Shown here piece after piece: positions 40,511 to 52,480 of a stretch of DNA of 64,000 bases. Both the position numbers and the translations under genes were made by a program. Origin of the DNA: Adiantum capillus-veneris (taxonomy: Eukaryota; Streptophyta; Polypodiopsida; Polypodiales; Pteridaceae); the NCBI GenBank assembly GCA_014529385.2, contig CM043955.1, positions 153,603,640-153,667,639 on the forward strand, read 5' to 3'. Under the pieces are notes generated by a model. It searched no databases. It worked only from the letters and a program-made list of their open reading frames with translations, and was not told where the DNA came from. How positions within the stretch are numbered: the first letter of the stretch is position 1; each line of letters opens with the position of its first letter.

Positions 40511-42260
40511 CACGCACCGAGCAAGTTTTTCCGAGCAAAGACAAACCCGAGCAAGTGTTTGTACACGCAATATAGTAAATTTTATCATCAACAAAATATT
40601 TATTGTTTGCTATATAATGATGAAACTACAACAAAACGAGTTTTCAATGGATAGACTACCTAAATTCCAAAAGATCAAAGTTTACTTTTTAAAAAGTAAC
40701 ACAATATTTGAAAATATTATCTTCTAGCTCAATCTCTATTTATCTAACTGTAATCTCCTCTGCTTATGCTCTTCTTTGGCTTGGATTTTTCTCGCTTGGG
40801 CTTTACATGTTTGAGCATGAATTAAGATTGATAGACTAATAAGAGCTATAGACCTTTACTTAATGCTTAACTCATCCTGTGTTTCTTTTTGTAAGGTAAG
40901 TGCTCCCTTGTCTAGTAATTTGGTTCTTGATTATCATTTATACTTGAGAGCATGTGCATCCTTCCACCTCTTAGCCACATCAATTTGATAGCAATTTATT
41001 GCACCTCATTAGTTCATTTATACACCAATCGTCCCTTCCATGTTGTCTTGCCATGCCCATACTACAAGGTTGTGATCTTCATACAAGGGCACCCTTTTTA
41101 CATGACACCTTGCTTTTTCATCAACTTTTGACATTTATATTTATAAGCTAACAATTGACTTTTTAGCTCTTGCTCTTGTGTGCATAGCTTATAAGGTGAA
41201 AAAAGTACACCATTTTTTTCACGTCAAAATATAAATTATAGAGAAAGATATATGATAAGTTCTACAATGAGAATTTATGCAGGTATTTTTTATTAAAAAA
41301 ACATTAAAACTCTATAACTTCCTAAAGAAATTATATTTTTCAAACTTATCAACCCATATTGATAGCAAATACCATCTTAATTGTTATTTAAAAGCCTTAA
41401 TTTATCATTTACTATAAGTAGTCAATGAGAAACTGATTTTTAAACTTTTAACACTCTTTTCAAACAATTCATGCTATCATTGTGGAAACTCATGCTCTAA
41501 GTTGAATCTAGGGGTTAAAACCAAAATACTACATATTTTTTGGAGACTTTAGCAAGCATGAATCCTCTAAATAAATTTGGAATTTGAAATTTTATGACAT
41601 ACGATTTATAGTTGATTTACTCTTTTCATCTAAAAAACCAATCAAATGAGTATTCAAATGCCCCAAATGCCTTGTTATCAAGGAATTAGCTATAATTTAT
41701 TGGTTTTGACAAAATTTTCAAGTATTATGTGGAGTTTTCTAGTTACTATCTTGTACATATAATATCGAGAATTTCTAGCATGCGCAGTGTTACAACAAAG
41801 AAAAAAAGTACCTCATTTAGTTTCTTCAACGCTCTTCAATTATAATTTTCCTTGGAATCATTCATGTATATATAACTAGGCAAGACTTTAATGCACGGAT
41901 ATAATGTGTTTTACTTTATATATGATCCAATTTATAAGGCATGTCTGTTTGACCCACATAGCTAGGCATAATTAAATACAAATGTAAATTTATTTTCTTT
42001 GAGTAAAAGCCTACGTGATTACATAGCATTGGTATAAACGAACAAATTACAATTTTCTCGTAGGTTTTTGGATTTTATTTTACACTTATCGTGCCTACTC
42101 TTTGAAATATGTGAATACAGATTTGTGTGACTAAATTTATGGGTCAATAATTTGTTTATCCTTGTAGGCTCAGATATGTAAGGAGATAATTTTTAAGAAC
42201 TCTATTACTAGTATACAAATGCTTCTTAAAGGGATTGTTTCTTTCAAGCACATGGTATTT
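40511..42260. other. AT-rich stretch without recognised features
   Basis: 1.75 kb without significant open frames. The minus strand of 40870-41110 shows short coding-like scraps (LVVWAWQDNMEGT, LDKGALT) that may be a gypsy remnant, but I cannot assign it. Confidence 0.6.
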
Positions 42261-42269
42261 TTTTGAAGA

Positions 42270-44087
42270 TTAAGAAAAAAGGACGTTAAAGTGTCCTTGG
42301 ACATGAAGCCTCAATTTCCCAATTAAGGGAGTGACTGAAGCTTCTTGCCCCTTGAAGGCACTGTCTGCGGGTAGGACATCTCCCATCTCGTAGGATTGTA
42401 TGCCTAGCTTGGTGGCTAACTCCATAGATATAAAATTGTGAGTAGAACCAGGGTCAAAGAGAATAAAAGCATCATGTTCTCTTATCTTTCCCCAAGCATG
42501 GCATAGAGGAGATCCTTTGTGGTGAGTTTGGTGAGTCTCCTCCTCTTGGATTTCAACCAAGGAAGCTCTAGGAGGATCTTGGCAGTTGTTCTTTTGGGGA
42601 CAAGCGCGGTACGCATGCCCTTGTTCGCCGCACTTGAAACACCGGTTATCCTTACGATAACGCTCAAGCTCTTCAGGAGAGAGTTTATTCTTACCTTTGT
42701 AAACTCCCTTCTCTTTAGCTTTGTTGGAGTTGCCCTTAGGAGACTTTTGGACATTGTCCTTCCCCTTAGGCTCATTGGAACCCTTGTTTTCCGGGGGCTT
42801 ATTATTTCTTTTTGCCCCCGTTTGGAAATTGATTCGAGAGGCGACCATAGTGTGGTGTATTACCGCCGATATGGTACGTGGTCTTTGGGAGTTGACATAC
42901 GCCGCCATTTCTTCGGTTAAGCCCGCACAAAATTTTTGCTTTTGCTCTCCAAAATCCAACCTTTTGAAGACAGTGGCTTTGAGTTGTAGGTCCCAAAACT
43001 TGTCTACATATTTGTGGATGGATTCATTGGGAGAGAGCTTTAAGCTTCGCCATTCGGAGAGTACTTTTTCTTTGGCATCGGTGGCCAAAAACTGCTTCAT
43101 AATGGAAGCTCTTAAAGCTTTCCATGTTCGTGGAGCTTCACCGTTGGCTCGTAGGCTAGACCACCATTGTCTGGAGGACTTTTGAAAGTGAATAGCTACA
43201 TGGCGTAGCTTAGAGGACTCCGTGAAGCCCTCATCTCCAAACACCGCATCGAATTGCTGGATAAAGTCCAAGACTTTGTCCGTAGCACCAAAGGTACCAT
43301 CATAGGTAAGGAAAGAGATGCTCTTCCCTCCCTCTTTGAATTTATTCAACTTGGACGACCTCTTCCATGCGGCATAGGATTTCCTATGGCCTCTTCTTTT
43401 TGATGGTTCAAAGGTTGCACCATCACTTTCTTCAGAGGGTGAAGAATTTGAAGAAGGTGGAGAAGAGGGTGACCTCTTTCTTGCCTTTTTCTTGTCTTGA
43501 TCTTTGTCATCTTCACCATAGTTTTCATAAGAGGAAGAGGATGAAGAAGATAAGGAAGAGGGTGTCCTCTTTCTCGCCTTTTTCTTCTCTTGCTTTTTAT
43601 CATCCCTCTTTGAATTGTGGTGGGGAGAAGAATATGATGGTCTTCTCCACTTTGGTGGTGATGGAGAGCGTTTAGCCCGCCGTCTTCGTGGAGCCATCTC
43701 CGCCAAGGTGGCGGGAGACTGGCTTCTTTCTCGTTCCTTCGGTGGAGGCTCTTGAGTTCTCCTTTGGGAAGGAGATGCATCATCAAGAAGTAAATTCTTG
43801 AGCCCTTCATATGGATTCTCTTCTTCTTCCCGAATCGGAGAGAGACCTCTTTTGGTAGTCTCACAAGGAGGCTTCCTAGGTGTTCTCTCATCATGGTGAT
43901 GAGCTTGGAGAATCCCATGAGCACGAAGCTGCCGTTGCACTTCACTTTGGAGAGATGGATTGCCCATGGCTTGTTGAAGCCTAGAAACAAGATAGTTAAC
44001 AAGCATTGAAGCATCATTAGTAGCTTGCTCATGAGCAAAATCAAAGTTATCAACATTAATTTCACTCTCTTTACTATTGTCAGCCAT
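42270..44087 (-). CDS. Family F gypsy gag-protease, intact 605-codon ORF
   Basis: Open from ATG 44087 to a stop at 42270. N-part 1-260: Ser/Arg/Lys-rich (KRSPSPPKWRRPSYSSPHHN, repeated KKKARKRTPSS and KKKARKRSPSS blocks). Residues about 265-385: retrotrans_gag capsid (FLTYDGTFGATDKVLDFIQQ, WWSSLRANGEAPRTWKALRA). CCHC knuckle CFKCGEQGHAYRAC at about 483-496. Retropepsin motif ILFDPGSTHNFIS with Asp about 545: DPG where DSG/DTG is expected, so probably inactive. The ORF stops soon after the protease; RT, RNH and IN are absent to the left, so this is a truncated element, although its gag is undamaged. Confidence 0.88.
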   Translation of the reverse strand: MADNSKESEINVDNFDFAHEQATNDASMLVNYLVSRLQQAMGNPSLQSEVQRQLRAHGILQAHHHDERTPRKPPCETTKRGLSPIREEEENPYEGLKNLLLDDASPSQRRTQEPPPKERERSQSPATLAEMAPRRRRAKRSPSPPKWRRPSYSSPHHNSKRDDKKQEKKKARKRTPSSLSSSSSSSYENYGEDDKDQDKKKARKRSPSSPPSSNSSPSEESDGATFEPSKRRGHRKSYAAWKRSSKLNKFKEGGKSISFLTYDGTFGATDKVLDFIQQFDAVFGDEGFTESSKLRHVAIHFQKSSRQWWSSLRANGEAPRTWKALRASIMKQFLATDAKEKVLSEWRSLKLSPNESIHKYVDKFWDLQLKATVFKRLDFGEQKQKFCAGLTEEMAAYVNSQRPRTISAVIHHTMVASRINFQTGAKRNNKPPENKGSNEPKGKDNVQKSPKGNSNKAKEKGVYKGKNKLSPEELERYRKDNRCFKCGEQGHAYRACPQKNNCQDPPRASLVEIQEEETHQTHHKGSPLCHAWGKIREHDAFILFDPGSTHNFISMELATKLGIQSYEMGDVLPADSAFKGQEASVTPLIGKLRLHVQGHFNVLFS

Positions 44088-44491
44088 TCTAACAACTTTT
44101 AGGTGTAAACTTTTAAGGTGTACTTTGGCACTTCAAGCCCTAGTTTCTACTCCTCTTTAGCCCTTTAGAAAAAGCACTCAAGCTACTGTACCCGTGGCTC
44201 GAATACCATTAATTGCAAGGAATAGAAGAGAGGGTCTTTCGACACCAAAACAGCACAGGCTCCTGTCAAGCTTCTAATAGCTCAATAGTGGTTAAGCCGT
44301 AGGCAAGCCCCGTAGGACTCCACTATTAAGACCATAGCTCTCGACGGTGATGCCCCGTTAACTGCACGAAGGCAGGCGCACTGCAAGGCTGAAAAATCCC
44401 TATTCTACTTACTCACAGGCAATTAATAATACCAACCATTTGTAGCTAGCTTGAGGACCTCCCTTCTTCAGCAAGAAAAGAGAAACCTTGA
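44088..44491 (-). other. Family F leader
   Basis: About 400 bp between PBS and gag ATG. It holds a second PBS-like word (TGGTATTCGAGCC, near 44196-44208). No ORF. Confidence 0.6.
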
Positions 44492-44503
44492 GCTCTGATA
44501 CCA
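44492..44503 (-). other. Family F primer-binding site (initiator tRNA-Met type)
   Basis: Minus strand TGGTATCAGAGC, an exact match to the plant initiator-Met primer site, one base inside the LTR end (TGTTACA). Confidence 0.92.
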
Positions 44504-45202
44504 ATGTAACATTTAATGGCCTAATAACTTATGTGTAGCGGAAAATTAGCATGAACATAGTGGGCATTTCATTAGAATAGATTCCTAATGAGAATTACAA
44601 GAGTGCTTGGGTGGAGAGAGCAACAAAAGGCATAACACCTTGTTAGATAGCATCAACAATACTTTCAAAAGAGAGAGAAATTAAGCTATTGACAACAGTT
44701 GAGGACCGGATTTTCATGGAGCCGGTCCCCCCTCCAAAAGGCTTTGTATTATGGTTTCTCCCATCAAGAGAGACATTGTACAATACAATTCTTTGTATTC
44801 CTTCAAGACTAGCTAGTGCAATGAAGATGGAAGATTCATGCACTAAGCAAAACACTTAATCAAACACAACTTGAATTATCCCCGTTCTCAGACCCAAGAC
44901 CTCACACACCTTCGAAGATGGTGAGAGCTAGCAGGGTATGAGAGTAGATTGAGAGGAAGAAGGAGTATCCTACGAGAAAGATGTACATCTCCTCACATAA
45001 TCACTCATATTAGCATAGCTTAGCTTAGTAATTAGCTTGGTAGAGAAGATGAGCATACATTGTAGCTTGGCTCTTGGTTGGATTTGCATCCACATGCCAA
45101 GAGAGTGTTGATGTAGGCTTCTATCTCACAAGCTTGGAGTAGGTGATGAGCTCTCCATTAAAGCTTGGAAGGAGATAGAGTATTCTTTCTTCACACATGA
45201 GC

Positions 45203-45204
<2 letters not shown>

Positions 45205-45269
<65 letters not shown>
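45205..45269. repeat. (GT)n microsatellite
   Basis: About 32 uninterrupted GT units inside the family F LTR. Confidence 0.96.
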
Positions 45270-45270
<1 letters not shown>

Positions 45271-45340
45271 ATGCCTTGCAAAAATCAGCCCCCTCTCTCT
45301 CTCTTGGGCGAGCCCTCTTGCTAATTGCTCTTGCTGAAGC

Positions 45341-45668
45341 CTCATTGGCCCTCCCCAAGTCAAGCCAATTACAATTAAATAGCATAAGTGATAGCCTTCT
45401 GACATGTGTCCCCCTTTCCCCTTTTGTGAGAGCTTTAGGTAATTAAATAATTAAACTAAACTCTCATTGGACCCCTTTGCCTCCTGGCCAATAGGAATTA
45501 GGCAAGCCATGGGGCTCCTGAATGCTCATTGGACCCCTTGGGAGACTGTCCAATAGTCTTCTAGGAGACTTAATTCTCATTGGTTTCTTTTATTAAATGT
45601 TTTTAAATTAATTAAACTAGATTTACTCTAGCTTAATTCTCATTGGTCCACTTCAAGGGTCATCCAAT
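45341..45668. promoter_or_regulatory. Cluster of paired inverted CCAAT boxes
   Basis: CTCATTGG occurs at 45341, 45463, 45525, 45576 and 45639; four of the five are followed 17-18 bp later by CCAAT (45365, 45488, 45550, 45664). The even design suggests NF-Y-type binding sites in the LTR U3, or duplicated promoter modules. Function inferred. Confidence 0.5.
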
Positions 45669-46136
45669 AGAAATTGGGCACACCTTGTGGGCATCTGGCC
45701 TAGGGAGCTAACATGTGTCCCTCATTCCCTTTGTGTAAAGGGAGCCTGTGTGTGTGTGTGAGTGTGGATTTCTCTCTCATCCCCTACCTTTAGGGCTCGC
45801 CCCCTCCCATGTAGGGATGTGCAAAGACTTTTAGGGCACACACAAAGCATCCAATTTTCCCTAGGGTTGACCTTTGGACACAACCTTTGAATTTTGGAAC
45901 CTTAGCATTTTGGAAGTCTTAATGGGTTGAACCTTAGGGTCTTTTTAGCCCATTGTTGCACATGGCTCTTTTGCAGATGGCCCCCCCTTTGGATCCCTAC
46001 TGTGGTCAGTCTGCTAGCTTAACCAATATTCTAGCTTTTTCTCCCCTGGCCTTCCCCACATTAAATAATTAGTTTAATATGAGAAAATCATTTAGGAGAA
46101 TTAGATATTGATTATTATGACAGAGCTTTTGAGCCT

Positions 46137-46341
46137 TGATTCCCTTTCCTCTTCATCATTACTACCAAGCATCCATCTCTCTTGGATGAAAACTTTGTTA
46201 TGGTGGTGTGTTGTTTGCATCCTAGCCGCTGAAGCTAGGTGGTGCCCCTGTTTGATTTACCATGACAGGCTCGAGGCGCTTCATTCGGTCCCTGGTGTTT
46301 TAGAGGCCATCCGAGGTTCGGGGTTCGCTTTGCTCCCATCA
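46137..46341 (+). repeat. Element C 5' LTR, truncated
   Basis: Only the last ~205 bp of the LTR remain (from CCTTGATTCCC to CCCATCA). The upstream ~1.15 kb are missing at the junction with family F. Confidence 0.88.
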
Positions 46342-46343
46342 TT

Positions 46344-46355
46344 TGGTGCCCCCAC
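46344..46355 (+). other. Element C primer-binding site
   Basis: TGGTGCCCCCAC, two bases after the LTR end CA. Confidence 0.85.
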
Positions 46356-46414
46356 TGAGGATCTTTTCATGAAACCCTTCAATTTACAAGACTGAAACCC
46401 CTAAACTATTGTGA

Positions 46415-47116
46415 ATGGATGAATAGCTAGCAGGATTTGCTAATTGGACGACAGAAGAAGAAAAGCTCCAAGCACAACTAAACGAACTCCTCATCTCCAT
46501 CGAAGCTCGAGTGCCACGTGTAACGGTAATCGATTTGCAGTGGGAGAGTCAACCAACACGCCAAACCTAGTGGATATACATAGTCCAAGTGCCAAGAAGA
46601 AGAAGGAGAAGGTCGAAACCATGTCCGCAACCTACAACCAACCCACAACAACAAAATGGAAGGAGATCTACACAATAGAGAATCAACACTATTCTACTTT
46701 GAGAATCGGGTAACTCAAGTCACCGAGGTAATTATCACAGTCAGTTTTCAAGTCGCACCTGATGCTGCAGCACAGATAACGGAATCATTGGCTCACACTC
46801 TCACTAGAGAAACTAGGGATCTACTGAGTTTGTTTCAGGAAAGAACACCACCCTCTCCCACAAGATTGGACAGTGACTAAGCACCTCTAAGCTTCACATG
46901 AATCAGTACAACCTACCTCAAGACAGATCACACACACCAACACGTGTACGCTCAATCAAGGTAATACTGGATTTGAAGGCTCACTACCAGCACGTCATTG
47001 ACACCATGCTGGGTGGGGAGCGATTTTTTGAGGTTCTGGCATCAGATCAACCATTTGTCTTACCTTTGGTACAAGGCAATGTACCATTTGAAGTTTTAAT
47101 CTATGTCCTAGTATAA
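46415..47116 (+). pseudogene. Element C ORF1 upstream of gag
   Basis: Begins MDE then TAG (Trp in element B) followed by LAGFANWTTEEEKLQ and VIDLQWESQPTRQT. Further frames give MSATYNQPTTTKWKE, TESLAHTLTRETRDLLSLF and HYQHVIDTMLGGERFFEVLA. It ends at 47116, 85 bp before gag. Homologous to B, D and E ORF1; frameshifted in all + units. Confidence 0.65.
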
Positions 47117-47200
47117 GAGGGTATACACGCCTCCTTGTAAAGAAGAAAAAAAACTTTTGCAAGTTAAGCAGTGTGTCTTTCTAGCTCTCTCTCAGTAATC

Positions 47201-49216
47201 ATGGCAAGTGTAGCATTTCCAACATTTAAAGGAAAGAAGGGGGAGGATTTGGTAAAAGACTTCCTAGATGACTTTGAAGTAGCATGTGTAGTGAGCAACA
47301 AAGATACGGATGAATCCCGGGTTAGAATCTTTAAGCATCTCATGAAGCTAGAAGCTAGATCATGGTACAATGCACTTCCACAAGCAACCAAGGATGACTG
47401 GGAACCCTTAAAAACCGCTTTTAAGAGGCGCTTTGGGGGAGGTACCACTTCAGAAAAGTTGTGGGACAAGTTGAGAGACTTGAAGCAGAAGGGTCTTTTA
47501 GAATATGCCACCTATGAGTCCAAATTTGTGGATTTGTGGGAACGGTGGGTTGAGTCACTGGCAAGGGGGGAAGCCGCACCCGATTTCCTAAAAAAAGATC
47601 GGTTCACGCATGGCTTATGGCCGCTTCTCAAGGAGAAGGTGAAAGGTAGATTCCCGGCTACGTATGAGTTTGCCGTTGAGATTGCTCATCTTAAGGACAA
47701 GAAGCTGCGAATGAAAGCCAAAGAAACCGAGTCAACAGAAGCAGGAACATCGCGTCGACCAGCAACTACGACAACCACCATACCACCACCACCGGCTCTT
47801 GGGGTAAGAGATGACCAACAAGATATGTTGGCCCATATTACTGACCAACTGCAGAATTTGTCTGTCCACTTAATACAGCAAGGGAGGAGTCAAGAAAGAG
47901 ATCAAGACTGTGGAAGAGCACGACGACAAAACAGGGAGTATCATTGCTACAACTGTGGAGAAGACGGTCACGGTATGTACTATTGTCCCAAACCACGACA
48001 AAACTATAATAGAGGAGGTAGAAGGAACCAATTGTCACCCCCAAGAGAAAGAACACCCCCACCTCGAGCACCACCCCCACCAACACAAATTCTACGTCCA
48101 CCCCAGACACCACTACAAGCATCCATCCCACCTCTTCCACCAGCCCCACCACCTGATCGCCCTGTAAACATCATAAGGCTAGAAGAGAAAGGAAAATCCG
48201 TAGAACTGAATCCACCCAGAGCAAAGGAGAGGGACAAGGGTAAGGAGAAGGTAACCTTTTTAGAACCACTTGAAGCCATGACTGTGAAAAGAGCTAGGAG
48301 GGAGAAAGCTACACAATCAGATGATGAGAGAAGCATGAGAGGAGAAACTAGCAAGAGGCCATCCAGGCCACGACGGAAATTGGGCATCCCAGGCTTCCAG
48401 CTAGGGGAAAGTTCTAAGCCCTATGATCTAACATTGGATGTGGCAGAGCAAGGACCAAAGATTACATGGCCACAGTTGCTACATCCTGTACCTAAAGTAA
48501 GGCAACAATGGTCTAAAATGGAAAGTACAAGACGCTCCAAAATAAAGTTAGCTGGAGCAATTTTAGGATGCAACATGGATGACATCCTTCCAATTGTCGA
48601 CATAAACATAAAAGGAAAGAGGGTTGGAAACACCTACATTGATGGAGGTGCACAAATCTATGTAATGAGCGAAGCTATGATGCTTCGATTAGGGATCGAG
48701 GTTGACAGGCCTTCTCCATGCAAGGCAAAGATGGCAGACAACGCAAAAGTAAAGTGTGTGGGTGTGGTAAGTTCCATGAAAATCAAATCTTTCAACACTG
48801 AGGTAGAGGTAGATGTTTTTGTAATGCCTACTAAGGGGGAGGGCTATCCACTAATTTTGGGAAGGCCATGGTTAATGGCCATGAAGGCAAAACAGGACTG
48901 GGGTACTGGCCTTCTACACATGACCGGTAAGAAAGGGGAGACAATCTACTACGACATGAGGATTGGCAAGCAGACGAAAATGTATCTAGAAACATCGGCA
49001 GATGAAACCACTAGCGAATCTTTCAGTTCTGAGGAGGAGACCACATCCACCGACGAAAGTGACAGTTCCATTGATGTGATGGGTATCAATACGAAGGATC
49101 CACAAAGGGTAAGCACAACTGGTGATCCATCACCAAAAGGGCAACCCAATGAAGAGGAGAGCAAATCACCTGGCCTAGGAGGAAGTAGGTTGAAGGGTAT
49201 GTTGTCTACGGAATAA
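47201..49216 (+). pseudogene. Element C gag-protease
   Basis: Start chosen at MASVAFPTFKGKKGEDLVKD (47201), the start shared with B and E; an upstream in-frame ATG at 47171 is less likely. Capsid: SWYNALPQATKDDWEPLKTA, FKRRFGGGTTSEKLW, LEYATYESKFVDLWERW. Zinc knuckle CYNCGEDGHGMYYC at about 249-262. Pro-rich region (PPPRAPPPPTQILRPPQTP). Basic tail. Protease IDGGAQIYVM (Asp about 481) and LILGRPWLM (about 551). A TAA at 49214-49216 replaces a Leu codon found in D and cuts gag-pro from pol. Confidence 0.9.
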
Positions 49217-52200
49217 ACACTTGAGGAGAAAGATAGTTTTTTGCAAATGTTGATGGGATTTCCTAACCTGTTCATTGACAACTATGAAAGAATCACAGGA
49301 TTTACAGTGGTGGAACATCATATTAAGCTGAAGGAAGGGGTAAAACCAGTTGTGTAAAAGCTACGACGACTAGGGGTCATACAAGAAAAGGCACTCTTGG
49401 CCGAGGTAAGGAAACTGTTGGAGGTGGGATTCATCTATCCTGTAGAACACTCAGAATGGGTGTCACCCGTAGTGGTGACACCTAAAAAGAATGGTAAGTG
49501 GAGGGTCTGTGTTGACTACAAACCACTAAATGCAGCTACAAAGAGAGACCACTTTCCTCTCCCTTTCTTGGATGAAATTCTGAATGAAGTAGCGGGTTTT
49601 GAATGCTATATCGTCTGTGATGGTTATTCTGGATACTTTCAAATACGCATAGCCTTGGAAGATCAGCTAAAAATCACTTTTATCACGCCATGGGGTTGTT
49701 TTGCATACAGGGTTATGCCATTTGGTCTCACAAATGCACCTGCCACATTCCAAAGATATGTCACATATGTTTTTCAACCGTTCTTTGGAACATCCATAAG
49801 AGTGTTCATTGATGATTTTTGTATATATAGCTCCCGTATTTCACATTTAGAAAAGGTAACTAAAGGTTTGGCCAGGTTGCAGAGCCTAGGTGGGCAATTA
49901 AATGTGGATAAATGTCACGTTGGGGAGAGTAAAGTCATTCTACTAGGCCATGAAATTTCAGCAAGAGGTATCAACGCCAACCCAAGTAAGGTGTCCGCAC
50001 TCACAGCCCTACCTTCAACGACCGCACGTCAACTGGTCTCTTTTCTACAGAAGGTGAGGTACTTAAGTAGATTCATACATCTACTATCACAACTTGTTCT
50101 ACCACTGCAACAACTCACTCAAAGATCAACTTTCACTTGGGACGAGGAAAGCGAACATCACTACAACAAGGTAAAGGAGGTCTTAGCCACTCTGCCAACT
50201 ATCTCGACACCTAAGTGGGATGAAAAATTCTATGTCACCTCAAGTGTTGGTGATGACTCATTGGGGGCTGTGCTACTCCAAAAGGATACGACGACATCTT
50301 TCATGAGGCCAATCTACTTCTCTAGTCGAATGATGACAGCATAAGAGAAAGGTTTCACCCATGTGGAACACTTAGTCCTAGCTCTTAGATTTGCAACTAC
50401 AAAGTTTAGGTCATATTTGCTGCCTAAGCAATTTGTGATTCTAACCATGGATGAAATATTTCCCTATGTTGTACAACACATGGATGCGTCTGCTAGAATT
50501 ACTAAATGGCTAGTTCGTCTGCAAGAGTTTGACTACACGGTACAGGTAGAAAGCACGACAAGGGCAAGTTTGCGGGGACTCATGACCTACCAAGTCTTTG
50601 AAGGGAAGGAGAAGCAATTTAAGGAAGGAGAAGTCCGATTACCTCCAGTACCACCGATGGTAGAAGGAGCATACTCTCTCTACTTTGATGGAGCCTACAA
50701 GCGAGCGTCCAACAAAGCAGCTGCAGGCATAGTGGTCTTTGATGACAAAGGGACAAAGGTATTTTCGTTGGGCCAACTGTTAGATTCACATTCTAACAAT
50801 GAAGCTGAGTATATACCACTAACCAAGCGTCTACAATGGTGTGTCTCGCAAGGTGTACAACGCCTTAATGTATTTGGGGATGCTCTACTTCTGGTAAGGC
50901 AAGTAAATGGAGCATGGACATGCAAGAATGCTAGTTTAAGGACTCACTTAAGTGGTGTAAAAACTTCTTGTTGGGTAAGTTTAAAGAAGTTCAAATACAC
51001 CATATTCCAAGGGCTCAAAACCAAGAAGCAGATGCCCTAGCAAGTGAAAGACTACAGGAAGTGGTGGTTGGAGCAATAAAACTAAAGCTCCCTCTATTTC
51101 AAGGCAGTGATGCCTTGCCTGACATCATGCATTTTTTGGAAACAGGAGAATGCCCATCAGATTTAACAAAGGGACAGAAGCAATGGCTGACGCGGAAGGC
51201 CACAAGGTATCGACTCATCAATGACGGTTTGTATTGTAAGGGTAAGGACCAAATACTCAGGAAGGTTCCTCTCGCTCAGGAAATCACGGGAGTAATTGCT
51301 AGCTGTCACGACGGGGTTTCTGGTGGTCACTTTGCCCTAGACATAACAAGTAGGAAAATCTTGCAGGCAGGCTTCATATGGCCTAGCCTCAACCGTGATG
51401 TACACCATGGGTGCAAAACGTGTACGTTGTGTCAAAACGCCGGCACTAGGTCACTTATGCCTGAACCACAGACACCTATTCTCTCATATGGCCCATTTGA
51501 AAAATGTGGTATCGATGCCATTGGGCCATTACCTAGGGCCAACTCAGGAAAATTCTACATTATCATGGGGGTCGACTACATGACTAGATGGGCAGAGGCT
51601 ATAGCCACCACTAGAATCACAGCGGTAGAGGTAGCTAAATTTAACTACGAGCACATATGCTGTAGGTTTGGCACACCTTTAGAGATCATCTCTGATAGAG
51701 GTCTAGGTTTCAGAGCAGACTTGGTAGGAGAATTAATGCAGAAACTGGGCATTACAACGAGGCACTCTTCACCATATTACCCTCAATGTAATGGCCTAGT
51801 TGAAAAGGTAAATGGAATGGTTTCTAAAATTATTACCAAGCAGGTAAACAATCATTCTGGAGACTAGGATAAGTATCTACTACCAGCTTTATGGGCCTAC
51901 AGAACTTCATTTCGTACATCCTTGGGATTCACACCATATCATCTAGTATTTGGTAAGGAAGCAATCTTGCCCATTGAAGTGCAACTACAAAGTCTCAGAG
52001 TAATGGCAAGCCAGCTTCAACAGCCCAACATGCATTTGAGAGATCACATCATCAACTTGGAAAGACTGCAGCTGGACAGAGAAGAAACAATAAATTATTA
52101 TGTAGCACAAGCAGAGCATAGACGACTTAGCTTTAACGAGCATCTCCGAAAAAAATAATTGAAGAAAGGAATGTTGGTGCTGCGCTACGACTATCGCTTT

Positions 52201-52452
52201 GACACGCGCAAGGATAAGAAACTCCTACTCCGATGGGAAGGTCCTTTCATCGTCAGGAAAAAGTATGCCAATGGAAGATACCAGCTTATGGAGGCTGATG
52301 GAAAATTTCATAAAACCAAGGTAAATGGTTGGCGACTTAAACCTTACTTTCTTCGATTTGACCAGGCTCCACCAATTGTCATTCCAGAGGAGAACACACC
52401 ATCAGCCGCCACCTCCAACGATAATGATCAAACAGATGAGCTAGAGACATGA
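49217..52452 (+). pseudogene. Element C pol: RT, RNH, aRNH, integrase
   Basis: Same frame as gag-pro, interrupted by TAA at 49356-49358 (Gln in D), TAA at 50342-50344, a 2-bp insertion near 50972 (frameshift in aRNH), TAG at 51865-51867 (Trp in D) and TAA at 52156-52158 (Glu in D). Domains: RT with FIDD (near 49806), RNH from 50232, aRNH from 50683 (FDGAYKR; NEAEYIPL; VFGDALL), IN zinc domain near 51300-51450 (one Trp before the first Cys changed to Gly), core IISDRGLGF and NGLVEKVNG, C-terminal GPFIVRKKY. Confidence 0.92.
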
Positions 52453-52464
52453 ATGCCTCTAGCC

Positions 52465-52480
52465 AAAAGGGGAGGGCTAA
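52465..52480 (+). other. Element C polypurine tract
   Basis: AAAAGGGGAGGGCTAA directly before the LTR start TGATGGGGGC. The same tract is in D at 59498-59513. Confidence 0.87.

Larger units (their letters stand above)
44505..46136 (-). repeat. Family F 5' LTR (outer end not defined)
   Basis: Starts TGTAACATTT on the + strand, next to the PBS. It runs right for up to 1.6 kb until C-element LTR homology begins at ~46137. It contains the (GT)n at 45205-45269 and a cluster of inverted CCAAT boxes. No matching outer TG...CA end was found, so it may be truncated by the junction. Confidence 0.65.

Noticed and set aside
40870-41110. Possible gypsy coding remnant on the minus strand
   Set aside because: Only isolated words (LDKGALT, WQDNMEGT); too little to name a domain.
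43346-44095. 249-codon minus-strand frame overlapping family F gag
   Set aside because: Shadow of the 605-codon gag in another frame; compositional artefact of Arg/Ser-rich coding DNA.
44196-44208. Second primer-binding site for family F (TGGTATTCGAGCC)
   Set aside because: The exact TGGTATCAGAGC next to a TG/CA LTR end at 44492-44505 is a much better site; this one lies within the leader.
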